Origin: Rhodobacter sp. NTK016B
Lineage (GTDB): Bacteria; Pseudomonadota; Alphaproteobacteria; Rhodobacterales; Rhodobacteraceae
Direction: 5' to 3'
Assembly: GCF_017303295.1 (NCBI RefSeq)
Contig: NZ_JAFKOK010000009.1
Coordinates: 124,001-188,000, forward strand
DNA length: 64,000 nucleotides
The notes under the pieces: generated by a model
What the model was told of the DNA's origin: nothing
The model's database searches: none
The model's input: the letters and a program-made list of their open reading frames with translations, nothing else
Part shown: positions 51,334 to 60,792 of the stretch, one piece after another
Layout: each line of letters opens with the position of its first letter
Numbering within the stretch: the stretch's first letter is position 1
Position numbers and translations under genes: made by a program

Positions 51334-53964
51334 TCAGAAGATCTCGATATGATCGGACAGGCCCGCCAGATCGTCATAGCCCGACAACACCACGACATTG
51401 CCGCCCACATCGGTGAAATCCAGCACCACGTTGCCGCTGTCATCGAGCGTCCCGAAACGCTCGACCACCTGCGCCGCGGTCAGGTCGCCAAGACTGAACC
51501 AGATCCAGTCATCCAGCCGGATGACATCGCCCTCGGTCGGATCGAAATCCATCACCCGGCCGGTATCGTGATCGCGGAAGAACTCGAACACATCGGCCCC
51601 CGCGCCGCCCCAATAGACATCGTATCCCGATCCGCCGCGCAGCGTGTCGTTGCCTGAACCGCCGTTCAGAATGTCGTTTCCGGCGCCGCCCGAGATCCAG
51701 TCATCGCCGCCTGCGCCCTCCATCGTGTCATTGCCATCGTGCCCCCAGACGACATCGTTGTCGCCGCCGGCATGCAGGCGGTCATGACCTTTCCCGCCGC
51801 GCAGCTGGTCGGCCCCGGCCCCGCCATCGGCGCGGTCATCGCCGTCGCCGAGCCACAGATTGTCATTCCCCGACCCGCCGAGCACCGTGTCGTTACCGAC
51901 TGACGCAAAGATCAGGTCATTCCCGTCGCCCCCCACCAGCAGATCGTCGCCCGCCGCGCCATAGATCGTGTCGTTACCGGCATCGCCGTAGATCATGTCG
52001 TTGCCCAGACCGGCGCCGATCATGTCGTTGCCGTCACCGCCCCGTGCCACGTCATCGCCGGTGCCGCACCAGATCGTGTCATACCCAACCCCGCCCTGCG
52101 CGGTATCGTTGCCAGCAGAAAGGCCGATCATATTGCGCCCCGAGGTCACGTTGATGAAATCGTCCCCCGCCCCGCCAAAGAGCTGGTCATTCCCGGCCCC
52201 GCCATAGATCGTATCGTCGCCGTCATTGGCATAAACCTTGTCGCCGCCATCGCCCCCCGAGATCGAATCGTCGCCGGCGGCCCCGGCGATGACATCGTTG
52301 CCCGAACCGCCCAGCAGGGTGTTATTCCCCTCGATGCCACGCAGGGTGTCGTTGCCGGCCCCCCCGTCGATATAGTCGTGTCCGCTACCGCCGTTGATCT
52401 GGTCGTTTCCACCGCCGCCCAGAAGCGTGTCGTCACGCGCGCCGCCCCAGATCCGGTCGGCCCCGCCGCCGCCCTGCCGCCAGAATCCGGGATTCGAAGG
52501 CGTGTTGGTTTCCGGCGGCGTGAAGGGAAAATGGTCGCCCCATTCGAACCCCTCGGGAAAGATGTCTTCAAGACGCAGCGTCTGACCATCGGCGGAGTTG
52601 ATGACGATCACCACGCCGCGATAGGAAATGATCGCACCCGTTGCGGTCGCGGTGAATTCAAGCTGCGACATGTCGCGCAGCATCGGCAGGTCCGACAGGT
52701 TCAGCCCGTCGCTTCCGGCCTGAAAATCTTCGATCGTGGTGGTTCCGCTGCCGTCACGGATCACGAAGACATCCGCCCCTGCCCCGCCACTCATCCGGGT
52801 GCCCGTCCCGCCGGAGACGAGGATATCGTCCCCGCCGCCGCCCAGCAGCGTATCGGTCTGGCCCATGGCCAGCAGGATGTCGTCGCGCTGCGTGCCGGTA
52901 AGGGTCTCGGCCGCCCATCCGCTTTCCAGCGTGCGTCCCAGACTGGCCAGATCCAGCGTGAATGTGGTGATCCCGGCTTCGTTCTGCGAGGCCACGAAGA
53001 TGTAAAGCATGCCGCCATCGACCGTCATTTCAATCGAGGTGACATTGTGCATCGCGGTATCGGCATCGTCGCCCAGCGTCATCACCTCGACCAGTGAACC
53101 ATCGGGCAGAAGGCTGAACACGGTGATTCCGTTATCGGCCCCGCCCGCGACGACGAATACCTGACCGCCGACCTCGATCACGTCCATCGCCTGCACGCCC
53201 TCGATCCGGAGCGCGCCGGTATCGACGACGTGATCGACGGGCTCAAGCTGCCCGGTTGCGGAAAGCTCCATCACCGAGATCGAGGACGTATTGGCCGAGG
53301 CCAGTACGACGAAGGTCCGCCCGCCCAAAGTGATCGTCTCCATCGCTGTCGGCGCGTCGATACCGAGCCCCAGCTCGGCGCCCATCGAGCCCACCTGCAC
53401 CAGATCGCCGGTTGCCGGATCGACCTGATAGACCACGACATTGTTCGATTGCGCATTCGCCACGACGACGAAATCGCGCACACCGATGGTCACGCAATCC
53501 AGATCGACCACCTGATCGCCATCGAACCCGTTGGGGAAAATGCACCATGTACCGCCATCCATCATCACGATGGCTTGCAGAAATGCCTCGCTTCCCGCGT
53601 CGAAAGCCTCGCGCGCATCCGTCCAAGAGACGTTGTAGAGATAGCCAATATCGCCGTCGTTGCGCAGCCCATAGGCCATCAACCCGCTGCCACGTCCACC
53701 GATCAGCATTTCGGGACCGTCGGCGCCGTCATCGAGAAAGATCCGGTCCCCGACCACGCCGCGGATATTGGCGGGGTAGATGACCGTGGTGCTCAGCGAG
53801 AGATCGCCGTTGCCGCCGATCACGTAATCCGAAAGCCCGCCATTACGCCCGGTCGTGGCATAGAGATGCGTCACCCCGTCGATGACGGCGATCTCGAAAT
53901 CCGTAATCCCCTGATCAAGCAGGGCGGTTCCCGTCTCGATGATGCCTTCCAAATGCAGCCGCAT
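51334..53964 (-). CDS. RTX calcium-binding protein, probable type I secretion substrate
   Basis: An 876-residue acidic protein with no Sec signal. The N-terminal ~360 residues contain repeated beta segments (for example GVTHLYATTGRNGG, GGRTFVVLASAN, GGQVFVVAGGADNG) that look like a beta-propeller. One short GGxGxD patch occurs near residue 375, then about 17 nonapeptide repeats (GGxGNDxx) at roughly 505-790. A C-terminal region follows and ends DLAGLSDHIEIF, fitting an uncleaved type I secretion signal. It is convergent with the dehydratase and divergent from a glycosyltransferase. No ABC/MFP exporter of its own is in the window. A surface or matrix protein is likely; enzymatic activity is not evident. 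Confidence 0.85.
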   Translation of the reverse strand: MRLHLEGIIETGTALLDQGITDFEIAVIDGVTHLYATTGRNGGLSDYVIGGNGDLSLSTTVIYPANIRGVVGDRIFLDDGADGPEMLIGGRGSGLMAYGLRNDGDIGYLYNVSWTDAREAFDAGSEAFLQAIVMMDGGTWCIFPNGFDGDQVVDLDCVTIGVRDFVVVANAQSNNVVVYQVDPATGDLVQVGSMGAELGLGIDAPTAMETITLGGRTFVVLASANTSSISVMELSATGQLEPVDHVVDTGALRIEGVQAMDVIEVGGQVFVVAGGADNGITVFSLLPDGSLVEVMTLGDDADTAMHNVTSIEMTVDGGMLYIFVASQNEAGITTFTLDLASLGRTLESGWAAETLTGTQRDDILLAMGQTDTLLGGGGDDILVSGGTGTRMSGGAGADVFVIRDGSGTTTIEDFQAGSDGLNLSDLPMLRDMSQLEFTATATGAIISYRGVVIVINSADGQTLRLEDIFPEGFEWGDHFPFTPPETNTPSNPGFWRQGGGGADRIWGGARDDTLLGGGGNDQINGGSGHDYIDGGAGNDTLRGIEGNNTLLGGSGNDVIAGAAGDDSISGGDGGDKVYANDGDDTIYGGAGNDQLFGGAGDDFINVTSGRNMIGLSAGNDTAQGGVGYDTIWCGTGDDVARGGDGNDMIGAGLGNDMIYGDAGNDTIYGAAGDDLLVGGDGNDLIFASVGNDTVLGGSGNDNLWLGDGDDRADGGAGADQLRGGKGHDRLHAGGDNDVVWGHDGNDTMEGAGGDDWISGGAGNDILNGGSGNDTLRGGSGYDVYWGGAGADVFEFFRDHDTGRVMDFDPTEGDVIRLDDWIWFSLGDLTAAQVVERFGTLDDSGNVVLDFTDVGGNVVVLSGYDDLAGLSDHIEIF

Positions 53965-54159
53965 GGCCGAACCCTTTACAACGTCAGCGGGTAGCCTGAG
54001 CGAGTCGCATGGCGACGGCGGGCGCCCGAATGCGGCAAAAGAAGGGCAAACATGTTGGATTTTACGAGAAGAGCCGTCGTCGGCGTCTTCCCCTTGCCGT
54101 TTGACAATACCCCCCGCCTGCGCCTAGCTCTGCGCGGAGATCGGCGCCCGGGCGCCAGC

Positions 54160-55224
54160 ATGGCGGGACAGCGACGCGTGACGATTTCAGACCCTGCGGG
54201 CTCGACCGCCCCCGACAGCCTTTCCGCGGAACAAGTCGCCGCCGGGCCGAATGGCCGGCTCGTCGCCGTGGTCGTGACCTTCCGGCGGCTCGATCAGCTC
54301 AAGATCACGCTGGGCGCGCTTCTCGCGCAGCCCGCGCGCGATCTCTCGGCCGTGCTGATCGTCGACAATGCCTCGAATGACGGAACAGCCGAGTGGCTTG
54401 CCGCGCAGGGCGATCCGCGTCTGGTCACGCTTGCCCTGCCCGAGAACCGGGGCGGCGCCGGCGGGTTCGAAGCCGGGATGCGCCACGCTGTCGAACATCT
54501 TGCGCCCGACTGGATCGTCGTGATGGACGACGACGCAAGGCCCGAGCCGGGTGCTTTCGCGGCGTTTCAGGCGCTCGATCTGGGCGGTTTCGACGGCTTC
54601 GCTGCCGCCGTGCGCCATCCCGATGGCACCCTGTGCGAAATGAACCGCCCGACCTTCAACCCGTTCTGGCACAAGAAAATCCTTGCCCGGACGCTCTTGG
54701 GCGGCGGGCGCGGCGCCTTCCATCTTGGCCCCGAGGATTTCGAAAGGCCGGGCCTGCGCCGGGTAGACGGCGCGTCCTTTGTCGGCTTCTTCGTGCGCGC
54801 CGGGACGGTTCGGTTGCGCGGCTATCCGGATCCGGCGCTGTTTCTTTACGGTGACGACGCGATCTACACGATGGAGCTGACCAAGGCCGGACACGCAATC
54901 GGCTTCGAACCCTCGGTCCGGTTCGAACATGACAGCAGCACCTATTCCAATGCCGACCCACGCATCCGGCCCTTGTGGAAGGTCTATTACTATCACCGCA
55001 ACCTGCTGATCCTGTACCGGATCGCCACGGGCGTCTTCTTCGTGCCCGTGCTGATGCTCTACCTGCCGCGCTGGCTGCTCCGGCTGCGTCACCACAAGGG
55101 CGAGCGCGGCACGTTCTTGCGGCTGTTCGGCCTCGCGATCGCGGACGGGCTACGGCGCCGGACCGAGCGCTCGCATGCCGAGATCCTGCGCAGGGCTCAG
55201 GGGCGGGGCTCAGAGAAACGCTGA
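54160..55224 (+). CDS. Glycosyltransferase family 2, possible galactofuranosyltransferase
   Basis: A GT-A enzyme of about 354 residues. VAVVVTFRRLDQLKITLGALL starts near residue 35, VDNASNDGTAEWL near 66 and the DxD-type motif VMDDDARPEPG near 120, with the acceptor loop GDDAIYTMELTKAGH near 228. A hydrophobic/basic C-terminal segment suggests membrane contact. The MDDD pattern and the nearby glf gene recall GlfT-like galactofuranosyltransferases, which is inference. The start is uncertain: ATG54160 or GTG54178, neither with a strong ribosome site; the 30-residue upstream frame is unlikely. Confidence 0.82.
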   Translation: MAGQRRVTISDPAGSTAPDSLSAEQVAAGPNGRLVAVVVTFRRLDQLKITLGALLAQPARDLSAVLIVDNASNDGTAEWLAAQGDPRLVTLALPENRGGAGGFEAGMRHAVEHLAPDWIVVMDDDARPEPGAFAAFQALDLGGFDGFAAAVRHPDGTLCEMNRPTFNPFWHKKILARTLLGGGRGAFHLGPEDFERPGLRRVDGASFVGFFVRAGTVRLRGYPDPALFLYGDDAIYTMELTKAGHAIGFEPSVRFEHDSSTYSNADPRIRPLWKVYYYHRNLLILYRIATGVFFVPVLMLYLPRWLLRLRHHKGERGTFLRLFGLAIADGLRRRTERSHAEILRRAQGRGSEKR

Positions 55225-55250
55225 GGACCGGGCCGCTGACCGCTGACGGA

Positions 55251-56078
55251 TCAGCGGTTCAGCAGATACAGGTAGTGCTTGCGCACCAGCATCAGCCCCA
55301 ACACCATCGGGATCAGCGAGCAGGCCAGCACGAACGGGACCGAGATGTAACCGGGCGTATAGGTTGAATAGAACCCTTCGCGCATCAGGCCGGTAATGTG
55401 CAGAAGCGGATTGTACCACAGGATTTCTTGCGCGACCGACGGCAAGTCCTCGTACAGCAATATGACCCCGGATACGATCATCAGCGGCCCGGTCATGATG
55501 CCCCATATGTTCGACCAGATATCAACGCGCTCGAACAGGTAGCAATTCAGGGCGCCGATGCCGAAGGCCAGTGTCCAGGCCAGGATGTAGGCCAGGAAGA
55601 TAGGCTTCCAATCCATGATCAGCGTCAGCCCCTCGGCCACAACGATTCCGCTCAGGATCAGGATGCTGACCACGGCATTCACGAAAATGTTCAGCAGGAA
55701 CCGCGCCAGCAAAGCATGCGGCCACTCGACCCCCGGATAGCTGAGAAGTTTGTTGGAATAGCTCAGCGATTTGCCGACCATGTTCGAGGTACCCTTGAAC
55801 GCCTGGAAGACCAGAATCCCGGTCCCTTTGAACAACAGAAAGCTGGTTCCCAGCGCGGGATTCCGCGCAAGCAGTGAAAACGCGAACCCAAGGACGATAA
55901 TCTGCCCGAGCGGCTGCACGATGGCCCAGATGAAGCCACCCGGCGTCCGCCCGAAGCGAGTCGAGACCTCCCGCATGACCAAGGCAAGGATAACGCGCGA
56001 ATCATGGTAGGATTGGCGGTGTTGCTTCAGCGGTGCCGGTGGTGCGGCGGGCAAATCCGGGTACGACCCAGCGCTCAT
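55251..56078 (-). CDS. Polysaccharide ABC export permease, KpsM/Wzm-like
   Basis: A 275-residue ABC-2 permease with six hydrophobic segments. The family's N-terminal amphipathic region (VILALVMREVSTRFGRTPGGFIWAIVQPL) is near residues 29-57, and the C-terminal LHITGLMREGFY segment near 226. It pairs with the ATPase at 57427 to export a lipid-linked or capsular polysaccharide. It is divergent from the KpsE-like gene, so the exporter is split over two strands. Confidence 0.9.
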   Translation of the reverse strand: MSAGSYPDLPAAPPAPLKQHRQSYHDSRVILALVMREVSTRFGRTPGGFIWAIVQPLGQIIVLGFAFSLLARNPALGTSFLLFKGTGILVFQAFKGTSNMVGKSLSYSNKLLSYPGVEWPHALLARFLLNIFVNAVVSILILSGIVVAEGLTLIMDWKPIFLAYILAWTLAFGIGALNCYLFERVDIWSNIWGIMTGPLMIVSGVILLYEDLPSVAQEILWYNPLLHITGLMREGFYSTYTPGYISVPFVLACSLIPMVLGLMLVRKHYLYLLNR

Positions 56079-56159
56079 CGAGCGGTCCTTTCACTGGTGT
56101 TTGCCCGCCGGACTATGTAGAAAACCGGCTGACAAGGCAAACAACACTTGGAGCGTTCC

Positions 56160-57413
56160 GTGGGCAGTAACAATCCCGGCCAGCAAGGGCCAAACGGGAG
56201 CTCTGACGCCGAACAGAGGGGCCGCAGGCGCGCCGCGCGCCGCGCTCAGCAAGGCGGCGGGGGCGCGGACGATACGTCGGTGCGGCCGGTTGTCGGTCGC
56301 GCCAAGATCCAGAGGCGCCACAGCGCCCTGTTCTTGTCATTGGTGCTGATCGTTTTCGCGCCGCTTCTGATCATCACCGTCTATCTGTATGTCTTCGCGC
56401 AGGACCAATACGCGTCGAATACCGGCTTCACCGTACGCAGCGACGAGACGAGCTCGGCTTCGGAACTGGTGGGCGGCCTCAGTTCGATGGTCGGCGGCAG
56501 CTCGTCATCCGACACCGATGTGCTCTATGCTTTCATCCACAGCCAGCAGATGGTCGAGCGCGCGCAGGAAGCGCTCGATATCCGCACGCATTATTCGCAG
56601 CACTGGAGCACCGATCCGGTCTACTCGATCTGGCCCGACGCCACGATCGAGGATCTGCTGTGGTTCTGGCAACGCGTTGTCATTGTGTCCTATGATCAAA
56701 GCTCGGGCCTGATGGACGTGCAGGTGCGCGCGCATACCGCCGAGTTCGCCCAGCAGGTGGCCGAGGAAATCGTCGCCGAGAGCGAGGCGATGATCAACGC
56801 GCTCAACGCCCAGTCGCGCCGCGACAGCATCGCCAACGCCCAGCAGGATCTCGAAGGGGCGCTTGAGCGGCTGCGCAGCGCGCGCGAAGAACTGGCGACC
56901 TTCCGGGCGCGCACGCAGATCGTCGATCCGCAGGCGGATATTGCCGGCAGAATGGGGGTAATCAACGGTCTGCAATCCACGCTGGCCGAGGCGCTGGTCG
57001 AATACGACCTGCTTTTGCAGACCACCGCCGAGAACGATCCCCGCGTCCGTCAGGCCGAGCGCCGGATCGAAGTGATACGCGAGCGGATATCGGAAGAGCG
57101 CCGCAACTTCGCCACGCAGGATGTAACGGTCTTCGATACCGATTATCCGCGCCTGATCGCGCAGTTCGAAGCGCTGATGGTCAATCAGGAATTCGCCGAG
57201 CGCACCTATACCGCCGCGCTGGAAGCGTTGGATGTCGCGCGCTCGAATGCCGATCGTCAGAGCTTGTATCTGGCCACCTATGTCCGCCCGACGCTGGCGC
57301 AGCGCGCGGAATACCCGCAGCGCCGCACCCTTATTCCGCTTTACGGGTTCTTCCTGCTGCTGGCCTGGGGGGCTTTTGCGCTGGTCTTCTACAGCCTTCG
57401 GGACCGCGGCTGA
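56160..57413 (+). CDS. Capsule polysaccharide export inner-membrane protein, KpsE-like (PCP family)
   Basis: A 417-residue polysaccharide co-polymerase/export adaptor. A basic, Gly/Gln-rich cytoplasmic N-terminus (about 1-55), transmembrane helix near 60-80 (LVLIVFAPLLIITVYLYVF), a long coiled-coil periplasmic part (about 200-360) and a second transmembrane helix near the C-terminus (FFLLLAWGAFALVFYSL). GTG56160 is preferred to TTG56148, because GGAG lies six bases before the GTG. It bridges the ABC exporter to an outer-membrane Wza/KpsD-type channel not seen here. Fourteen bases before the ATPase gene. Confidence 0.85.
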   Translation: MGSNNPGQQGPNGSSDAEQRGRRRAARRAQQGGGGADDTSVRPVVGRAKIQRRHSALFLSLVLIVFAPLLIITVYLYVFAQDQYASNTGFTVRSDETSSASELVGGLSSMVGGSSSSDTDVLYAFIHSQQMVERAQEALDIRTHYSQHWSTDPVYSIWPDATIEDLLWFWQRVVIVSYDQSSGLMDVQVRAHTAEFAQQVAEEIVAESEAMINALNAQSRRDSIANAQQDLEGALERLRSAREELATFRARTQIVDPQADIAGRMGVINGLQSTLAEALVEYDLLLQTTAENDPRVRQAERRIEVIRERISEERRNFATQDVTVFDTDYPRLIAQFEALMVNQEFAERTYTAALEALDVARSNADRQSLYLATYVRPTLAQRAEYPQRRTLIPLYGFFLLLAWGAFALVFYSLRDRG

Positions 57414-57426
57414 CGCGAGACGCACG

Positions 57427-58080
57427 ATGATCCAGTTCGAGAATCTGACCAAGGGTTTCTGGATTCGCCGGCAATATCACCCGGTGATCCGCAACCTGAA
57501 CCTGACCCTGCCCAGCGGCAAGTCGCTGGCCCTGCTGGGCGGTAACGGTGCGGGAAAATCGACCCTGCTGGAGATGATCGCAGGAACCATGGCCCCGGAT
57601 CGCGGACGCATCATCAGCGACGGCACGATCTCGTGGCCGGTCGGATTCGGCGGCAGCTTTCACCGCGATCTGACCGGCGCACAGAACACCCGGTTCCTGG
57701 CCCGTGTCTATGGCGTCGACACCGAGGAACTGGCTGATTTCGTTCAGGATTTCTCAGAGATCGGCAAACACTTCTACATGCCGGTCCGCACCTATTCCTC
57801 AGGCATGCGCTCGAGGCTGACATTCGGCATCTCAATGGGCATCCATTTCGACACCTATCTGGTGGATGAAGTGACCGCGGTCGGCGACCAGCGTTTCAAA
57901 CGCAAGAGCCAGCGGCTGTTCCGGGACCGGATGCAGCGTTCCAGTGCGATCCTCGTCAATCACAACCTCAACGAACTTCGCGACTTTTGCGACGCCGCGC
58001 TGGTGTTGCACGAAGGCCGTTTGCGGTATTTCGAGGATCTCGCCGAAGCCGTCAAACACCACGAGCGTCTGCTCGCCTGA
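57427..58080 (+). CDS. Polysaccharide ABC export ATPase, KpsT/Wzt-like
   Basis: A 217-residue ABC ATPase. Walker A (GGNGAGKST) is near residues 38-46, the signature YSSGMRSRL near 124 and the Walker B region YLVDEVTAVGD near 145. The GFGGSFHRDLTGAQN and RVYGVD features are typical of the KpsT group. There is no C-terminal carbohydrate-binding domain, unlike some Wzt proteins. Partner of the permease at 55251. Followed by a sulfotransferase gene 16 bases later. Confidence 0.93.
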   Translation: MIQFENLTKGFWIRRQYHPVIRNLNLTLPSGKSLALLGGNGAGKSTLLEMIAGTMAPDRGRIISDGTISWPVGFGGSFHRDLTGAQNTRFLARVYGVDTEELADFVQDFSEIGKHFYMPVRTYSSGMRSRLTFGISMGIHFDTYLVDEVTAVGDQRFKRKSQRLFRDRMQRSSAILVNHNLNELRDFCDAALVLHEGRLRYFEDLAEAVKHHERLLA

Positions 58081-58096
58081 GTTTCTGGAGCCATTG

Positions 58097-59221
58097 TTGG
58101 TACGATTCTTCGATAAGAAGCCACCGGAAATCATTTTCCACATCGGTCACTTCAAGACCGGGACAACGGCGCTTCAAGTTTTTTTTCAGGCCAATCGCGA
58201 CCGGCTGGCCCGGCAAGGGCTGGTCTATGCGCGAACGCATGAAAAGCTCGCCAAGCACTCGCCGCTGGCGCATGTCCTCTACCAAGAGGCTGGCGTGGAA
58301 ACGCTGCTCTACAATTTCCGCGCCCCCGCCCCGGCGCGCGAGATGTGGCAAGCGCTGTTCGACGAGGCGCTGGCGCTCAAAGGCGGGCAGTCGCTTCTGG
58401 TCAGCAGCGAGGAATTCATGCGGCTGGGCGCGCATCCCGGCGCCGAAGCGGCGCTGCGCGCGCTGATCGACACGGTCCGCGACCGGCTGCGCTTTCGCGT
58501 CGTGTGTTATCTGCGCGCGCCTCAAAGCCATCTGGAAAGCTGGTACAATCAGCTCATCAAGATCGGCTTCGACGTGCCCGGCTTCGATGCCGCGGTCGAG
58601 CAGGTCATGGAGCCGATCCACTGGGATTACGCGCAGGCCCTGCGCCCGTGGATCGACCTGTTCGGCGCCGATGCGGTCATCGTGCGCGGTTTCACCTCGG
58701 CGCTGCGGCGCGACGATGCGATGTACCGCGATTTCCTTGGCGCGATCGGGCAGAGTTTTCCCGCCCGCGCCAAGACGCCGGATGCCGACCCGAACCCACG
58801 GCTTGCCGACAAGCTTCTGCCGATCAAGCGCGGCATGCAGCATGTCGCCGCGCGGCGCTGGGTCAAGACGACGATGATGCAAGAGGTGAACACCGCGCTC
58901 GACGCCGAAACGCAGGCGCCATCTTGGGCCGAACCGCGCGAGGCGCTGTCGTTCGACGACGTGCGGACGCGGGCGCTGAGCGGGCTCGACACGCTTGCAG
59001 CCCTGCCCGGCGCGGCGCTCGACCTTGACGCCATGCGCGCCGACCTGCCCCGCCCGCAGGACCCGGCGCGGCGCGAGACGGCCGAGATGTTCGCGGTCCT
59101 CTCTGCCGAAATCGCGCGCCTGCGCGAGCGGCTGGCGATGCAGGGGCAGCGCATCAAGACGCTGGAAGCGCAGCTGGGCGAGTCGCAGCCATCAGCCCCG
59201 CGCAAGGACAGGTCCCAATGA
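58097..59221 (+). CDS. Sulfotransferase-like protein 1
   Basis: A 374-residue protein. The PAPS 5'-phosphosulfate loop FHIGHFKTGTTALQ is near residues 14-27, and a 3'-phosphate-type segment CYLRAPQSHLESWYNQL near 136-152. The C-terminal ~60 residues form a coiled coil (AEIARLRERLAMQGQRIKTLEAQL). No membrane segment. TTG58097 is chosen because GGAG lies six bases upstream, and it leaves the loop near the N-terminus as in the family. Probably sulfates the glycan built by this locus. The stop overlaps the next gene by ATGA. Confidence 0.75.
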   Translation: MVRFFDKKPPEIIFHIGHFKTGTTALQVFFQANRDRLARQGLVYARTHEKLAKHSPLAHVLYQEAGVETLLYNFRAPAPAREMWQALFDEALALKGGQSLLVSSEEFMRLGAHPGAEAALRALIDTVRDRLRFRVVCYLRAPQSHLESWYNQLIKIGFDVPGFDAAVEQVMEPIHWDYAQALRPWIDLFGADAVIVRGFTSALRRDDAMYRDFLGAIGQSFPARAKTPDADPNPRLADKLLPIKRGMQHVAARRWVKTTMMQEVNTALDAETQAPSWAEPREALSFDDVRTRALSGLDTLAALPGAALDLDAMRADLPRPQDPARRETAEMFAVLSAEIARLRERLAMQGQRIKTLEAQLGESQPSAPRKDRSQ

Positions 59222-60792
59222 GAATCCTGTATTACAACTGGGCGGATTACATGGACCGCGAGCGGCGCGGCGGCGGCGTCAGCGTCTATCAGCGCAATGT
59301 CATCAACGGCATGGCGGCGCAGGACGATATTGAAACGGCGTTCCTGTCGTCGGGCCTGTCGCATGAATTCCTGCGCCGCAAGCCGCATGTGATCACCGAA
59401 GACGGCGGCGCAAGCCCGCGCTACACGCTGGTCAATTCGGGCCTGCTGGCGCCCTCGCATGCCGATTTCGGCGGCCATGCGCAGCTGGACGATCCCGCGA
59501 CCGAGGCCGCTTTTGCCGACTTCGTCGAGCGGACCGGCCCGTGGGACGTCATCCATTTCAACAATCTCGAAGGCCTGCCCGCCAATGTGCTGAACCTCAA
59601 GCGGCGCTGGCCCGAGACGAAATTCGTGCTGTCGCTACACAATTACTACCCGTTCTGTCCGCAGGTGAACCTGTGGTACGCCGAGCGCGAGCATTGCGAC
59701 GATTTCCATGGCGGAACGAGCTGCACGCGCTGTCTTGCCGCACAGCCCGAGCCGCGCTCGATCCGCACGGCCTATGCCATCGCCTGGACCTTCGCGCGCA
59801 CCGGGCTTGGCCCCGGGACATGGTTCTACGACCGGGTGTTCCGCCCGTCGATGCGGATGGCGTGGCGCAGCCTGCGCAGCCTCATGAACGTCCGCCGGCG
59901 GCGGCGCATGGCCGAGCCCGTGCGTCTTGTCGCAGCCGGGGCCGGCGCGGGGGCCAGCGCCCAGCCCCTGCAGGGCGGCAACGTGCCCACCGTGATCCCC
60001 GCCGCGAGCGACGAGCAGGCCCGCATTCACCCCACCCCCAGCAGCGCGACCCCGGCCGAGGCCTTTGCCCGCCGCCGCGCGCGCTTCGTCAGCCTGATCA
60101 ACGCGCATTGCGACAGCGTGCTGTGCGTATCGGACCGCGTGCGCCAGATCGCCCTGCATCACGGTATCCATGCCTCGAAGCTGCAGACCAGCTATATCGG
60201 CTCGGCCGAGGCGGGCGAATGGCACTATACCCGTCCGCGCACCACCTTCCTGCATGAAGACGGCACGCTGCGGATCGCCTATCTGGGCTATATGCGCCGC
60301 GACAAGGGCTATCACTTCCTGATGCGCGCGCTGGCCGCGCTGCCCGCCGAACAGGCCCGGCGCGTGCGGCTGAAGCTGGCCGCGCTGCCCGGCGACAGTG
60401 AGGCGATGAATCTTCTGTCCGGCGTGCGCGGGCATCTGGCCGAGGTCACGCATATCCCCGGCTATTCGCATGACGACCTGAAGACGATGCTGGCCGATGT
60501 CGATCTGGGCGTGGTACCGGTGGTGTGGGAGGACAACCTTCCGCAGGTCGCCATCGAGATGCATTCGCGGCACATTCCGCTCATCACCTCGGACCGGGGC
60601 GGCGCGCAGGAACTGGGGCGCTGCAACGATCTGGTGTTCCGCGCCGACAGTATCGATGCGTTCCATCGCGTCCTGTCGCGCCTTCTGGACGGCAGTGTGA
60701 CGCCGGCCAATTACTGGGCGAATGCCATCGCCCCTGTCAGCGTCCAGAGCCATATCGAAGAGCTTCTGCAGATTTACCGGGAAACGCCATGA
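59218..60792 (+). CDS. Glycosyltransferase, GT4-like (GT-B fold)
   Basis: A 524-residue GT-B glycosyltransferase. The N-terminal Rossmann half contains RRGGGVSVYQRNVINGM near 16-32 and VIHFNNLEGLPANVLNLKRRWPETKFVLSLHNYYPFCPQ near 105-143. The nucleotide-sugar half begins near residue 340 (LRIAYLGYMRRDKGYHFLMRAL) with the closing motif DLGVVPVVWEDNLPQVAIEMHSRHIP. A Pro/Ala/Gly-rich insert of about 80 residues sits at roughly 230-290. Two neighbouring sulfotransferase genes overlap it by ATGA on both sides. Confidence 0.88.
   Translation: MRILYYNWADYMDRERRGGGVSVYQRNVINGMAAQDDIETAFLSSGLSHEFLRRKPHVITEDGGASPRYTLVNSGLLAPSHADFGGHAQLDDPATEAAFADFVERTGPWDVIHFNNLEGLPANVLNLKRRWPETKFVLSLHNYYPFCPQVNLWYAEREHCDDFHGGTSCTRCLAAQPEPRSIRTAYAIAWTFARTGLGPGTWFYDRVFRPSMRMAWRSLRSLMNVRRRRRMAEPVRLVAAGAGAGASAQPLQGGNVPTVIPAASDEQARIHPTPSSATPAEAFARRRARFVSLINAHCDSVLCVSDRVRQIALHHGIHASKLQTSYIGSAEAGEWHYTRPRTTFLHEDGTLRIAYLGYMRRDKGYHFLMRALAALPAEQARRVRLKLAALPGDSEAMNLLSGVRGHLAEVTHIPGYSHDDLKTMLADVDLGVVPVVWEDNLPQVAIEMHSRHIPLITSDRGGAQELGRCNDLVFRADSIDAFHRVLSRLLDGSVTPANYWANAIAPVSVQSHIEELLQIYRETP

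Noticed and set aside
51660-52480. Repeated DNA blocks in this stretch, considered as a satellite or repeat array
   Set aside because: They are the coding sequence of the GGxGNDxx calcium-binding repeats of the RTX protein on the minus strand.
53965-54159. Coding extension upstream of the GT2 gene to 54052
   Set aside because: The extra 36 residues are Arg/Pro-rich and precede the normal family start, and this gap is the divergent promoter region of the RTX and GT2 genes.
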